The notes beneath the pieces were generated by a model. The model ran no database searches. It was given only the letters and a program-made list of their open reading frames with translations, and was not told where the DNA came from. Both the position numbers and the translations under genes were made by a program. A DNA stretch of 64,000 nt from CAIYZT01 sp947461435 (GTDB lineage Bacteria; Pseudomonadota; Alphaproteobacteria; Rhodobacterales; Rhodobacteraceae): NCBI GenBank assembly GCA_965284435.1, contig OZ260083.1, forward strand, positions 1,860,001 through 1,924,000, in the 5' to 3' direction. The first letter of the stretch is position 1. Each line of letters starts with the position of its first letter. This document shows, piece by piece, positions 7,807 through 16,415 of this stretch.

Positions 7807-10500
7807 ATGCCAGTCGTCGTCGTCGAATCCCCGGCCAAAGCCAAGACCATCAACAAGTACCTTGGACCGAATTATGTCGTTCTGGCCTCCTACGGACATG
7901 TGCGCGATCTGCCGCCCAAAGATGGCTCGGTCAATACCGAAGATGATTTCGCCATGACCTGGGAAGTGGCGGCCGACAGCAAAAAGCACATTCGCGCCAT
8001 CACCGAAGCCCTGAAAACCGATGACGAGTTGATTTTGGCCACCGACCCCGACCGCGAGGGAGAGGCGATTTCATGGCATTTGAAAGAAGCCCTGGCCGGC
8101 AGCTTGAAGAAGGGCAAGAAAGTCAGCCGCGTCACCTTCAACGCCATCACCAAAGATGCCGTGACCAAGGCAATGAAAGAACCGCGCGAGATCGACACCC
8201 CCTTGGTCGAGGCGTATCTGGCCCGCCGTGCGTTAGATTATCTCGTCGGATTTACCCTCTCGCCCGTGCTGTGGCGCAAACTTCCCGGGGCAAAATCGGC
8301 TGGCCGCGTGCAGTCGGTTTGCCTGCGTCTTATCGTGGAGCGCGAGATGGAGGTCGAAGCCTTTCGTCCCCGCGAATTCTGGTCCGTCAACGCCACGCTG
8401 GCCACCCCCCGCGGCCAGACATTTGAGGCCCGTCTGATCAGCCTTGCCGGCAAGAAACTTGATAAATTCGACATCCCAACCGCAGAAGCCGCCGAAGTGG
8501 CCGTGCAGGCCGTCACCTCGCGGCCCCTGCGCGTTCAATCGGTGGAGGCCAAGCCCGCCACGCGCAACCCCTATCCCCCCTTCATGACATCGACCCTGCA
8601 ACAAGAAGCCAGCCGCAAGTTTGGCATGGGGGCCAAGGTCTGCATGTCCACCGCGCAGCGCCTGTACGAAGCGGGCTATATCACCTACATGCGCACCGAC
8701 GGGATCGACATGGCACCCGAGGCGGTGACAGCCGCGCGAACCGCCATCGCAGATCAATTCGGCGCCGCCTATGTTCCCGAAACGCCGCGCCTGTACAAGA
8801 ACAAGGCCAAGAACGCCCAAGAAGCCCATGAATGCATTCGTCCCACCGAAATGTCCGCGAATCCAGACAAACTGCGTCTGACAGATCCCGAACAGCGCAA
8901 ACTCTACGATCTGATCTGGAAGCGGACCATCGCCAGCCAAATGGCCAGCGCAAGGCTGGAGCGGACGACGGTTGATGTGGCCAGCCCCGATGCACAGGTC
9001 GTGCTGCGCGCCACGGGCCAAGTGGTTTTGTTCGACGGCTTCTTGAAGGTCTATGACGAAGGCAAGGATGAAGAAGGCGAAGACGACGCCCGCCTGCCGC
9101 AGATCAACGCCAACGAAAACGTCGACAAGCGCAAGGTTGGCCCCGAACAGCACTTTACCCAAGCACCGCCCCGCTACACCGAGGCGACACTTGTCAAGCG
9201 GATGGAAGAACTGGGCATCGGACGGCCATCCACCTATGCCTCGGTCATCACCACGATTCAGGACCGCGAATATGTCCGCAAGGACAAGAACCGCCTGATC
9301 CCCGAAGACAAGGGTCGGCTTGTCACGGCCTTTCTGACCAATTTTTTCCGCAAATATGTGGAATATGATTTCACCGCTGACCTTGAAAACGAACTGGATG
9401 ATGTCTCCGCCGGAGAGCGTGCCTATAAAGATGTCCTGTCCCGTTTCTGGCGTGATTTTTCGGCCGCTGTGGCGGAAACGGCAGATCTGCGAATTTCCGA
9501 AGTTTTGGAAAAGATTGACGAATTTCTTGCGCCCCACCTATACCCCTTGCGGGTGGATGGGTCGGATCCCCGCATTTGCCCCACCTGCGGGTCGGGCCGA
9601 CTGCATCTGAAAACGGCGCGCTCCGGCTCGGCCTTTATCGGCTGCGGCAACTATCCTGAATGCCGCTATACCCGGCCGATTTCGGGCGGCGAAGAAGGCG
9701 GGGCAGGGTCGGCCGATGGCAAGATCCTGGGCCAGGACGACGAGGGCCGCGATATCTCTGTCCGCACGGGCCGCTTTGGGCCCTATGTGCAACGCGGCGA
9801 GGCGAGCGAGGCCCAACCCAAACCTGACCGTGCCAGCCTGCCCAAGGGCTGGGGCGCCGAAAGCCTGACGCTGGAGCGGGCGCTGGACCTGCTGGGTCTG
9901 CCCCGCGTGATCGGCCCGCATCCCGAAGACGGCCAAATGGTCGAGGCGGCCATTGGCCGTTTTGGCCCCTATATCAAGCATGGTCCCGTCTATGCCAATA
10001 TTCCCGATGTCGAAGAGGTCTTTACCATCGGCATGAACCGCGCGGTTGAAGTGCTGGCATTGAAGGCCGCGCGCGGCCCGGGCCGCGGCGGCGCTGCCCC
10101 GGCCGAACCGCTGAAATCCTTGGGCGAGCATCCCGATGGCGGCGAGATTCAGGTGATGCCGGGGCGCTACGGGCCTTACGTCAAATGGGGCAAGGTCAAC
10201 GCAACGTTGCCCAAGGAAATCGCGCCCGAAGCGGTCAGCCTGGAAGAAGCCCTTGCGCTGATCGCGGACAAGGCGGGCAAGCCGGGCGGCAAGAAAAAAG
10301 CTGCCCCGAAAAAAGCCGCCCCGAAAAAAGCCGCGGCCAAACCGGCCGCGGCCAAACCGGCCGCGTCCAAGGCGGCAAAGACCACGGCGGCAAAATCCGC
10401 AGCAGCCAAGAAACCTGCGGCCAAGAAACCGGCCGCCAAGAAACCAGCTGCAAAAAAGGCGCCGCCCAAGGCTGCTGATCCCGATGATTTGCTGGAATAG
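7807..10500 (+). CDS. topA: DNA topoisomerase I
   Basis: Type IA topoisomerase that relaxes negative supercoils. It has 897 residues. The TOPRIM domain begins VVVVESPAKAKTINKYLG and includes ATDPDREGEAISWH. The active-site tyrosine is Tyr294 in ITYMRTDG. A single C4 zinc ribbon (CPTCGS ... CGNYPEC) lies near residues 593-620, and several topo C-terminal repeat modules (GRFGPYVQRG, GRFGPYIKHG, GRYGPYVKWG) follow. The last 75 or so residues are a lysine-alanine-proline tail. ATG 7807 was chosen because the conserved start MPVVVVESPAKA lies there with GGAAGAG upstream; the open frame continues upstream without homology. A TTGACA hexamer at 7717-7722 may belong to its promoter. Confidence 0.96.
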   Translation: MPVVVVESPAKAKTINKYLGPNYVVLASYGHVRDLPPKDGSVNTEDDFAMTWEVAADSKKHIRAITEALKTDDELILATDPDREGEAISWHLKEALAGSLKKGKKVSRVTFNAITKDAVTKAMKEPREIDTPLVEAYLARRALDYLVGFTLSPVLWRKLPGAKSAGRVQSVCLRLIVEREMEVEAFRPREFWSVNATLATPRGQTFEARLISLAGKKLDKFDIPTAEAAEVAVQAVTSRPLRVQSVEAKPATRNPYPPFMTSTLQQEASRKFGMGAKVCMSTAQRLYEAGYITYMRTDGIDMAPEAVTAARTAIADQFGAAYVPETPRLYKNKAKNAQEAHECIRPTEMSANPDKLRLTDPEQRKLYDLIWKRTIASQMASARLERTTVDVASPDAQVVLRATGQVVLFDGFLKVYDEGKDEEGEDDARLPQINANENVDKRKVGPEQHFTQAPPRYTEATLVKRMEELGIGRPSTYASVITTIQDREYVRKDKNRLIPEDKGRLVTAFLTNFFRKYVEYDFTADLENELDDVSAGERAYKDVLSRFWRDFSAAVAETADLRISEVLEKIDEFLAPHLYPLRVDGSDPRICPTCGSGRLHLKTARSGSAFIGCGNYPECRYTRPISGGEEGGAGSADGKILGQDDEGRDISVRTGRFGPYVQRGEASEAQPKPDRASLPKGWGAESLTLERALDLLGLPRVIGPHPEDGQMVEAAIGRFGPYIKHGPVYANIPDVEEVFTIGMNRAVEVLALKAARGPGRGGAAPAEPLKSLGEHPDGGEIQVMPGRYGPYVKWGKVNATLPKEIAPEAVSLEEALALIADKAGKPGGKKKAAPKKAAPKKAAAKPAAAKPAASKAAKTTAAKSAAAKKPAAKKPAAKKPAAKKAPPKAADPDDLLE
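10290..10470 (+). repeat. Imperfect tandem repeats encoding the TopA basic tail
   Basis: Short in-frame repeats of 12-15 bases encode runs such as PKKAAPKKAA, AKPAAAKPAA and KKPAAKKPAAKK. The tail resembles histone-H1-like DNA-binding tails seen on alphaproteobacterial topoisomerase I. Such repeats are prone to length variation between strains. Confidence 0.7.
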
Positions 10501-10576
10501 GGGGCGGTCGGTCAAAATTTGAACGACAGGGCCCGCGCGGATTGCTATCCTTTGACCATTCAAAGGAGACCATTGC

Positions 10577-11230
10577 ATGCTGACCCGCCGTTTCACCTTG
10601 TGCTTTTTCCTTTTGGCCAAGGCCGCCCATGGCCAAGACGCCGGGACCGCAAGTTTTGATCCGGGAACCTATGGCGAACCGATCACCGCGCAGGTCATCG
10701 TGCAAAACTGCTCCGCGCCGGATGATGGCAACTATTGTCTGTTTTATGGCGATGGTGGCCGCTGGGCCGCCGCGCGGGGACAAAACTCAAACGAAATTGC
10801 GCTGGAATTGGTGGCGCAGGCTCCGGTCAATACGCCGTTTCTGATCACCGGAGATATCGTGTCGTTTGGCGATATCACCGCCGAGGTTGCGATTTCCAAG
10901 ATTGAACCGGGCACGCCAGACCTTTGGGCGCCCACCCGCGATGCGATGCAGGGGCTCTGGACCTCGACCGAGGATCCGCAAAGCACCTTGTCCATCTGGG
11001 GCTCCGAACAGGTCAGTGCCTATGGCGGCGAAACGGTGGATGTCTCGACCATGACATTTTCGCAAAGCTGTCTGGACGGAACCACGCTGGAACGGGGGTT
11101 CTTCACCCAGACCATGGGGGGCGATCCCTTGGACAGCTTTTGTTATGAAGTGCTGAATGTAACGCCCGACCGCTTGGATCTGTCCTATGTGGGGCGGGGA
11201 AACACGCTCAGCTTCACGCGGACCCGTTAA
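10577..11230 (+). CDS. Secreted protein of unknown function
   Basis: I do not recognise a family for this 217-residue protein. It begins MLTRRFTLCFFLLAKAAHGQ, a Sec signal peptide with cleavage expected after AHG or GQ. The mature part is acidic and contains four cysteines (NCSAPDDGNYC, QSCLDG, SFCYEV) that could form two disulphides in the periplasm. Repeated beta-type patterns and the C-terminal LDLSYVGRGNTLSFTRTR suggest a beta-rich fold. AAAGGAGA (10562-10569) precedes the ATG at a suitable distance. The TAA stop overlaps the convergent choV stop in the palindrome TTAA (11227-11230). Confidence 0.7.
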   Translation: MLTRRFTLCFFLLAKAAHGQDAGTASFDPGTYGEPITAQVIVQNCSAPDDGNYCLFYGDGGRWAAARGQNSNEIALELVAQAPVNTPFLITGDIVSFGDITAEVAISKIEPGTPDLWAPTRDAMQGLWTSTEDPQSTLSIWGSEQVSAYGGETVDVSTMTFSQSCLDGTTLERGFFTQTMGGDPLDSFCYEVLNVTPDRLDLSYVGRGNTLSFTRTR

Positions 11231-12258
11231 ACCCGTCCGCGCGGATCGATCAGCTTGGCCATCAGTCCGGCGGTTCTGATCAGGCCCAGACTGCGCCCGT
11301 TTTCCGTGACAACCATTTCCGTCACGCCCTGCGACATCATCTGCATGATATCCTTGACGGGGGTTTCTGCCCCCAAGGGCCGCGCCTCGGCGCCCGCCGT
11401 GCCCGGTTCCATCACATCGCGGGCCGTCAGAACCCCCAGCGGGTTCATATGCGCCACAAAATCCGCCACATAGTCGCTGATCGGATTGGCGATGATCTCG
11501 CGCGCCGTGCCGCATTGCACGATCCGCCCGCCATCCATCAACGCAATCCGGTTCCCGATCTTGAACGCCTCGTCCAGATCATGGCTGACAAAGATGATGG
11601 TGCGCTTCAACTTGGCCTGCAAATCCAAAAGTTCGTCTTGCAGTTTTGATCGGATTAAAGGGTCCAGCGCCGAAAAGGGTTCATCCATCAAAAGGATGGG
11701 GGCTTGGGTCACAAAGGCGCGGGCCAGGCCCACGCGTTGCTGCATCCCGCCCGAAAGTTCGCCCACCTTCCTGTCGGCCCATTGCGTCAGGTTCACCAAA
11801 GCCAATTGTTCATCCACAAGGGGCCGCCGCGCCTCGATCGGGGTGCCGCCAAGTTCAAGGCCCAGCCCGACATTCTCGCGCACTGTTCGCCACGGCAGCA
11901 GGCCAAATTGTTGAAAGACCATGGCAATCCGCGTCAACCGCAAGCGGCGCAGCGTTTCGGGATCGGCTTTGGTGACCGACACCATCTTGTCACCGTCGTT
12001 CACCCGCACCTCGCCGCGCACCACCGGGTTCAGCGCATTCACCCCGCGCAGCAAAGTGGACTTGCCCGATCCGGACAGGCCCATCAGCACCAATATCTCG
12101 CCGTTGGCGACATTCAGGCTGCAATCATGCACGCCCAGAATCTGGCCCGTCTGCTGCTGCACGTCCGACCGTGACAGACCCTTGTCCATCATGGGCAGGG
12201 CCAGCCCCGGCTTGTCGCCAAAAACAATAGAGACCTTGTCAAATTCTACGGCGTTCAT
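11227..12258 (-). CDS. choV: Choline ABC transporter ATP-binding protein
   Basis: ATPase of a ProU/OpuA-type quaternary-amine importer. It has 343 residues: Walker A GLSGSGKS near residues 60-67, Q-loop VFQQFGLLPWRTV, signature LSGGMQQRVGLARA, Walker B ILLMDEPFSALDP, H-loop FVSHDLDEA, then a C-terminal CBS-like region (LTARDVMEPG ... VTEMVVTENGRSLGLI). The extended N-terminus (about 45 residues before Walker A) is typical of this subfamily. It is last in the operon choX-choW-choV; its start overlaps the choW stop by four bases. The choline assignment rests on ChoX and on betI-betA next door. Confidence 0.9.
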   Translation of the reverse strand: MNAVEFDKVSIVFGDKPGLALPMMDKGLSRSDVQQQTGQILGVHDCSLNVANGEILVLMGLSGSGKSTLLRGVNALNPVVRGEVRVNDGDKMVSVTKADPETLRRLRLTRIAMVFQQFGLLPWRTVRENVGLGLELGGTPIEARRPLVDEQLALVNLTQWADRKVGELSGGMQQRVGLARAFVTQAPILLMDEPFSALDPLIRSKLQDELLDLQAKLKRTIIFVSHDLDEAFKIGNRIALMDGGRIVQCGTAREIIANPISDYVADFVAHMNPLGVLTARDVMEPGTAGAEARPLGAETPVKDIMQMMSQGVTEMVVTENGRSLGLIRTAGLMAKLIDPRGRV

Positions 12259-13088
12259 TTGCGCGTCACCCTCAGGCTGCGGTCCAGCACGATGGCCACC
12301 ACCACAATGATGAAGCCGGATTCAAAGCCCAAAGCGGTATTGACCGAATTCAGGGCCCGCACCACCGGCACGCCCAACCCATTGGCCCCCACCAAGGCCG
12401 CGATCACCACCATTGACAAAGACAGCATGATCGTCTGGTTCAGCCCGGCCATGATTTGCGGAAAGGCATAGGGCAATTCCACTTTCCACAGGCGTTGCTT
12501 GGGGGTCGCGCCAAAGGCGGTCGCTGCCTCCAGCAGGGCGGTGGGCGTGGACGCCACGCCCAGATGCGTCAGCCGGATGGGCGCGGGCAAGACAAAGATG
12601 ACGGTCGCAATCAGACCCGGCACCATGCCAAGCCCGAAAAACACGATCGCCGGAATCAGATACACAAAGGTTGGCAGGGTCTGCATCAAATCCAGCACCG
12701 GAACCATCGCGGTGTAAAGACGCGGGCGATGCGCGGCCGCGATGCCAATCGGCACGCCCAGCCCCATGCACACCACGCAGGCCGACAGGATCAAGGTCAG
12801 GCTTTCGGTCGTCTCTTCCCAATAGCCTTGGTTCAAGATGAACAAAAATCCCAAAAAGACGCCCAGACAGACCTTCCAGTTGCGTTGCAGCACCCAGGTC
12901 ATGATGACAAACAGGCCGATGATCACAAAGGGATTGGGCGATTGCAGCAGCCAAAGGATGCCATCGATCATCCATTCCATGACAGCCGATATGCCATCAA
13001 ACAGCCACCCCAGATTGTCATTCATCCAGGTAAAGATGGCCTTGGCCACCTTTCCGACCGGAATCTTGTAGTCTGTCAGCCATTCCAT
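12255..13088 (-). CDS. choW: Choline ABC transporter permease
   Basis: Inner-membrane permease of the choline importer, 277 residues. An N-terminal amphipathic region (LTDYKIPVGKVAKAIFTWMNDNLGWLF) precedes about six membrane helices and the cytoplasmic EAA-type loop (LLEAATAFGATPKQRLWKVELPYA contains the E-A-A-x3-G pattern). ATG 13088 gives an eight-base spacing to AAGGA; the ATG at 13097 would sit directly on that site. It overlaps choV by four bases. A GC-rich hairpin separates it from choX. Confidence 0.9.
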   Translation of the reverse strand: MEWLTDYKIPVGKVAKAIFTWMNDNLGWLFDGISAVMEWMIDGILWLLQSPNPFVIIGLFVIMTWVLQRNWKVCLGVFLGFLFILNQGYWEETTESLTLILSACVVCMGLGVPIGIAAAHRPRLYTAMVPVLDLMQTLPTFVYLIPAIVFFGLGMVPGLIATVIFVLPAPIRLTHLGVASTPTALLEAATAFGATPKQRLWKVELPYAFPQIMAGLNQTIMLSLSMVVIAALVGANGLGVPVVRALNSVNTALGFESGFIIVVVAIVLDRSLRVTRK

Positions 13089-13118
13089 CCGCCGCATCCT
13101 TTCCGCCCGGAAACGATT

Positions 13119-13143
13119 GGCCCCCGCCCTGCGGGCGAGGGCC
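13119..13143 (-). other. Intercistronic hairpin between choX and choW
   Basis: GGCCCCCGCCC (13119-13129) pairs with GGGCGAGGGCC (13133-13143) with one mismatch and a three-base loop. There is no U-tract, so it is more likely an mRNA 3'-stabiliser or partial attenuator that raises binding-protein mRNA over permease mRNA than a terminator. Confidence 0.55.
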
Positions 13144-13151
13144 GATCAGGA

Positions 13152-14081
13152 TTATTGCAAGGCAGCCAGAACAGCGGCCTTCGCATCACCGCCGTCTTTC
13201 GTGGTCACACCGTCCAGCCAAGGCTCCCAAGCGGCGGGATTTGCGGCAAGCCATACCTTCGCGGCATCGCGTCCATCAGCCCCGTCATTCAAGATTGCGC
13301 CCATGATCTCGTTTTCCATGGGCAGCGTGAAGACAAGGTTGGACAGCAGTTTGCCCGTATTGGGGCATTCTGCACTCAGGCCTTTGCGGGTGTTGGTGTC
13401 CACCACCGCCCCGCCAAAATTCGGCCCGAAATAGTCATCCCCGCCCGACAGATAGGTCATCTTGAAATTGGCGTTCATCGGGTGGGGTTCCCAGCCCAGA
13501 AACACGATCGGCTTGCTGTCGTCTTGCGCTTTGGCCACCTCGGCCAGCATCCCCTGCTCGGACGATTCGACCACTTCGAACCCGTCCAGCTTGAACGGAC
13601 CCGAGGCGATCATGTCCAAGATCAGTCGGTTGCCGTCATTGCCCGGCTCGATGCCATAGATCTGGCCCTCCAACGCGTCTTTTGCCGCCGCGATCGAGGC
13701 GAAATCGGTGATGCCCGCGGCAACCCCGGCCTCGTTCGTGGCAAGCGTGTATTTGGCGCCTTCCAGATTTGTCCGGATCACCTCAACCGTGCCCGCGTCG
13801 CGGTACGGCGCAAGGTCGGCTTCCATCGTGGGCATCCAGTTGCCCAAGAACACATCGATATCCCCTTCGGCCAGACCGGTATAGGTCACCGGAACCGACA
13901 AGACCTTGGTTTCGGTTTCATAGCCTAAAGCCTCCAGCACCAAGGTGGTGGCGGCGGTGGTGGCGGTGATGTCGGTCCAACCCACATCCGAAAAGATCAC
14001 CTTGTCGCACCCTTCTGCAAAGGCAGAACCCGCAAGGGCAAAGGTGACGGCGGTGCCGAGAAGAGTAGAACGAAGCGTCAT
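13152..14081 (-). CDS. choX: Choline ABC transporter periplasmic substrate-binding protein
   Basis: Periplasmic OpuAC-type binding protein, 309 residues, with signal peptide MTLRSTLLGTAVTFALAGSAFA. Aromatic residues are found where ChoX of Sinorhizobium builds its choline cage: Trp in DVGWTDIT, Trp in FLGNWMPT and Trp in FLGWEPHPMN. GIEPGNDGNRLI and YLSGGDDYFGP are also typical. The start at 14081 fits the signal peptide; the in-frame upstream start at 14117 would add a charged extension ahead of it. It is first in choX-choW-choV and divergent from betI across a BetI-type operator, so choline probably induces it. Confidence 0.92.
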   Translation of the reverse strand: MTLRSTLLGTAVTFALAGSAFAEGCDKVIFSDVGWTDITATTAATTLVLEALGYETETKVLSVPVTYTGLAEGDIDVFLGNWMPTMEADLAPYRDAGTVEVIRTNLEGAKYTLATNEAGVAAGITDFASIAAAKDALEGQIYGIEPGNDGNRLILDMIASGPFKLDGFEVVESSEQGMLAEVAKAQDDSKPIVFLGWEPHPMNANFKMTYLSGGDDYFGPNFGGAVVDTNTRKGLSAECPNTGKLLSNLVFTLPMENEIMGAILNDGADGRDAAKVWLAANPAAWEPWLDGVTTKDGGDAKAAVLAALQ

Positions 14082-14101
14082 GAGGGGTCCCCGGTTTTTT
14101 G

Positions 14102-14121
14102 TTGATTGACGAGTCAATAAA
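14102..14121. promoter_or_regulatory. BetI-type operator between choX and betI
   Basis: ATTGAC (14105-14110), two bases, and GTCAAT (14113-14118) form a perfect palindrome within TTGATTGACGAGTCAATAAA. This resembles known BetI operators, which contain TTGATTGA and TCAATAAA arms. It lies about 20 bases upstream of the choX start and 50 bases upstream of betI, so one site could repress both directions until choline is present. Confidence 0.75.
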
Positions 14122-14169
14122 CTTCACGTTACCTCGGTTTGGCAAGAAAAATCTTGGACCCGCACCGAA

Positions 14170-14754
14170 ATGCCGAAAGTTGGAATGGAGCCTATCCGAA
14201 AGGCCGCGCTCGTCAAAGCGACGATCGTTGAAATCGGGCGTGTTGGCTCATTGGATGTGACCGTCAGCCAGATTGCAAAGCGCGCCGGCATGTCCTCGGC
14301 CCTTGCGCATCACTATTTCGGATCGAAGGAAGAGATTTTTTTGGCAGCCATGCGCCATATCCTGTCGCTTTACGGGGCCGAAGTGCGCGGCGCCTTGGTT
14401 GTGGCCAGCACGCCGCGCGATCGGCTGCGCGCGATCATTCTGGCCAATTTCAGCCCCGGTAACTTTCGCCGCGAGGTGATTGGCGCTTGGCTGAACTTCT
14501 GGGTTCTGGCCCAAACCTCGCCCCAGGCGCGCCGTTTGCTGAAAATTTATCAAGGGCGCCTTCGCTCCAATCTCTTGTCGGCGCTGCGCCCCATCGCCGG
14601 ATCGTCTGCGCTGGGTCTGGCCGAAGGTCTGGGGGCGGTGATCGACGGCGTCTATCTGCGCGAGGCGCTCAAATCTGGCGCGCCCGATGGCAAAGCGGCC
14701 GCAGAAGTCGCACTCAACTATCTGAACGCGCAGTTGAAAGGGTTCTCCTCGTGA
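14170..14754 (+). CDS. betI: Choline-responsive TetR-family repressor BetI
   Basis: TetR-type repressor of choline-glycine betaine genes, 194 residues. The N-terminus PKVGMEPIRKAALVKATI and helix-turn-helix TVSQIAKRAGMSSALAHHYF (about residues 33-52), followed by GSKEEIFLAAMRHI, are characteristic of BetI rather than a generic TetR protein. The ligand domain is WLNFWVLAQTSPQARRLLKIYQ and onward. Its stop overlaps the betA GTG start (GTGA), so repressor and enzyme are co-translated. Autoregulation through the operator at 14102-14121 is expected. Confidence 0.93.
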   Translation: MPKVGMEPIRKAALVKATIVEIGRVGSLDVTVSQIAKRAGMSSALAHHYFGSKEEIFLAAMRHILSLYGAEVRGALVVASTPRDRLRAIILANFSPGNFRREVIGAWLNFWVLAQTSPQARRLLKIYQGRLRSNLLSALRPIAGSSALGLAEGLGAVIDGVYLREALKSGAPDGKAAAEVALNYLNAQLKGFSS

Positions 14755-16415
14755 TCGCCGACTATGTCGTAATCGGGTCCGGCTCTGCCGGATCAACCGT
14801 GGCTTACCGCTTGGGCGAGGCCGGAAAGTCGGTGATCGTCATCGAACAGGGCGGCAGCGATGCCGGGCCCTTCATCCAGATGCCGGCAGCCCTGTCTTAC
14901 CCGATGAACATGCCGATGTACGATTGGGGCTTTGCCAGCGAACCCGAACCGCATCTGGGAGGCCGCCGTCTGGTCACACCGCGCGGCCGCGTCATCGGCG
15001 GTTCCTCCTCGATCAATGGGATGGTCTATGTGCGCGGCCATGCCCGCGACTATGACACATGGGATGCCATGGGCGCGCAGGGATGGTCTTATGCCGATGT
15101 GCTGCCCTATTTCCAACGCATGGAATCCTGGCACGGCGGCGCCGACGCGGGCCCGGCGGGCGATACCGGGTTTCGCGGAACCAACGGCCCTTTGCACATC
15201 ACCCGCGGACCGCGCAGCAACCCGCTGTTTGACGCCTTTATCGCGGCGGGACGTCAAGCCGGATATCCGGTTACACCCGATTATAACGGCCAAAGTCAGG
15301 AAGGCTTTGGCGCGATGGAAGCGACGATCTGGAAAGGGCGCCGCTGGTCGGTGGCCAATGCCTATCTGCGCCCCGCGATGAAACAGGGCAATGTCAGCCT
15401 GATCCGCGCCTTTGCCCGGCGCGTGGTCATCGAAGGCGGCCGTGCCATTGGCGTCGAGGTCGACCGCGGCGGCCAGATCGAAGTGATCCGCGCCGCGCAG
15501 GAGGTGATCGTCTCCGCCTCGCCGCTGAACACGCCCAAGATATTGATGCTGTCCGGGATTGGCGATGCGGCCCACTTGGCCGACCATCAAATTCCGCTGG
15601 TCGCCCATCGGCCGGGCGTCGGGGCCAATCTGCAAGACCATCTTGAAATCTATATGCAGTTTCAGGCGACCCGGCCCATCACGCTGTACAAATACTGGAA
15701 TATTTGGGGCAAAGCGATGATCGGGGCGCAGTGGATGATGACGCGCACTGGCCTTGGCGCGTCGAACCAGTTCGAAGCCTGCGGTTTCATCCGCTCCAAG
15801 GCCGGCGTCGAATATCCCGACATTCAGTATCATTTTCTGCCCATCGCCGTGCGCTATGATGGCAAAGCGTCGGCCGGCGGGCACGGCTTTCAGGTTCATA
15901 CCGGCCCCATGCGGTCCAAATCGCGCGGATCGGTGACCTTGCGATCCTCTGATCCGCGATCGGCCCCCAAGATTCAGTTCAACTATATGTCGCAAGACTC
16001 TGATTGGGCCGATTTCCGCAACGCCATCCGCCTGACGCGGGAAATCTTTGATCAGCCCGCAATGAGACAGCATGTGAAATCCGAACTTCAGCCAGGGTTT
16101 GCGCTGCAAACGGATGAGGATTTGAACAGTTTCCTGCGCGATCACGCCGAAAGCGCCTATCATCCCTGCGGCACCGCCCGCATGGGCCGGGCAGATGATC
16201 CTTTGGCCGTGGTCGATCCCGATTGCCGGGTGATCGGGGTGGAGGGATTGCGCGTTGCGGACAGTTCGATCTTCCCGCAGATCACCAATGGCAACCTCAA
16301 TGGGCCATCGATCATGACCGGCGAAAAGGCCGCCGATCACATTTTGGGGCGCAAACTGCCGAAATCCAATCTGGAACCTGCCATCAGCGCCACGTGGCGC
16401 ACCGCGCAGCGCTAG
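14751..16415 (+). CDS. betA: Choline dehydrogenase
   Basis: FAD-dependent GMC-family oxidoreductase oxidising choline to betaine aldehyde (and often further to betaine) at the membrane. It has 554 residues. The FAD-binding GSGSAGSTVAYRL is at the N-terminus, the GMC signature RGRVIGGSSSINGMVYVRG near residue 80, and the active-site region AYHPCGTARMG and GNLNGPSIMTGEKAAD near the end. The GTG start at 14751 overlaps the betI stop. betB (betaine aldehyde dehydrogenase) and betC are not in the window. The TAG stop overlaps the convergent SRPBCC gene stop in CTAG. Confidence 0.93.
   Translation: MIADYVVIGSGSAGSTVAYRLGEAGKSVIVIEQGGSDAGPFIQMPAALSYPMNMPMYDWGFASEPEPHLGGRRLVTPRGRVIGGSSSINGMVYVRGHARDYDTWDAMGAQGWSYADVLPYFQRMESWHGGADAGPAGDTGFRGTNGPLHITRGPRSNPLFDAFIAAGRQAGYPVTPDYNGQSQEGFGAMEATIWKGRRWSVANAYLRPAMKQGNVSLIRAFARRVVIEGGRAIGVEVDRGGQIEVIRAAQEVIVSASPLNTPKILMLSGIGDAAHLADHQIPLVAHRPGVGANLQDHLEIYMQFQATRPITLYKYWNIWGKAMIGAQWMMTRTGLGASNQFEACGFIRSKAGVEYPDIQYHFLPIAVRYDGKASAGGHGFQVHTGPMRSKSRGSVTLRSSDPRSAPKIQFNYMSQDSDWADFRNAIRLTREIFDQPAMRQHVKSELQPGFALQTDEDLNSFLRDHAESAYHPCGTARMGRADDPLAVVDPDCRVIGVEGLRVADSSIFPQITNGNLNGPSIMTGEKAADHILGRKLPKSNLEPAISATWRTAQR

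Noticed and set aside
8233..9537. 434-codon frame antisense to topA
   Set aside because: Same reason: compositional shadow of a real gene with strong protein evidence.
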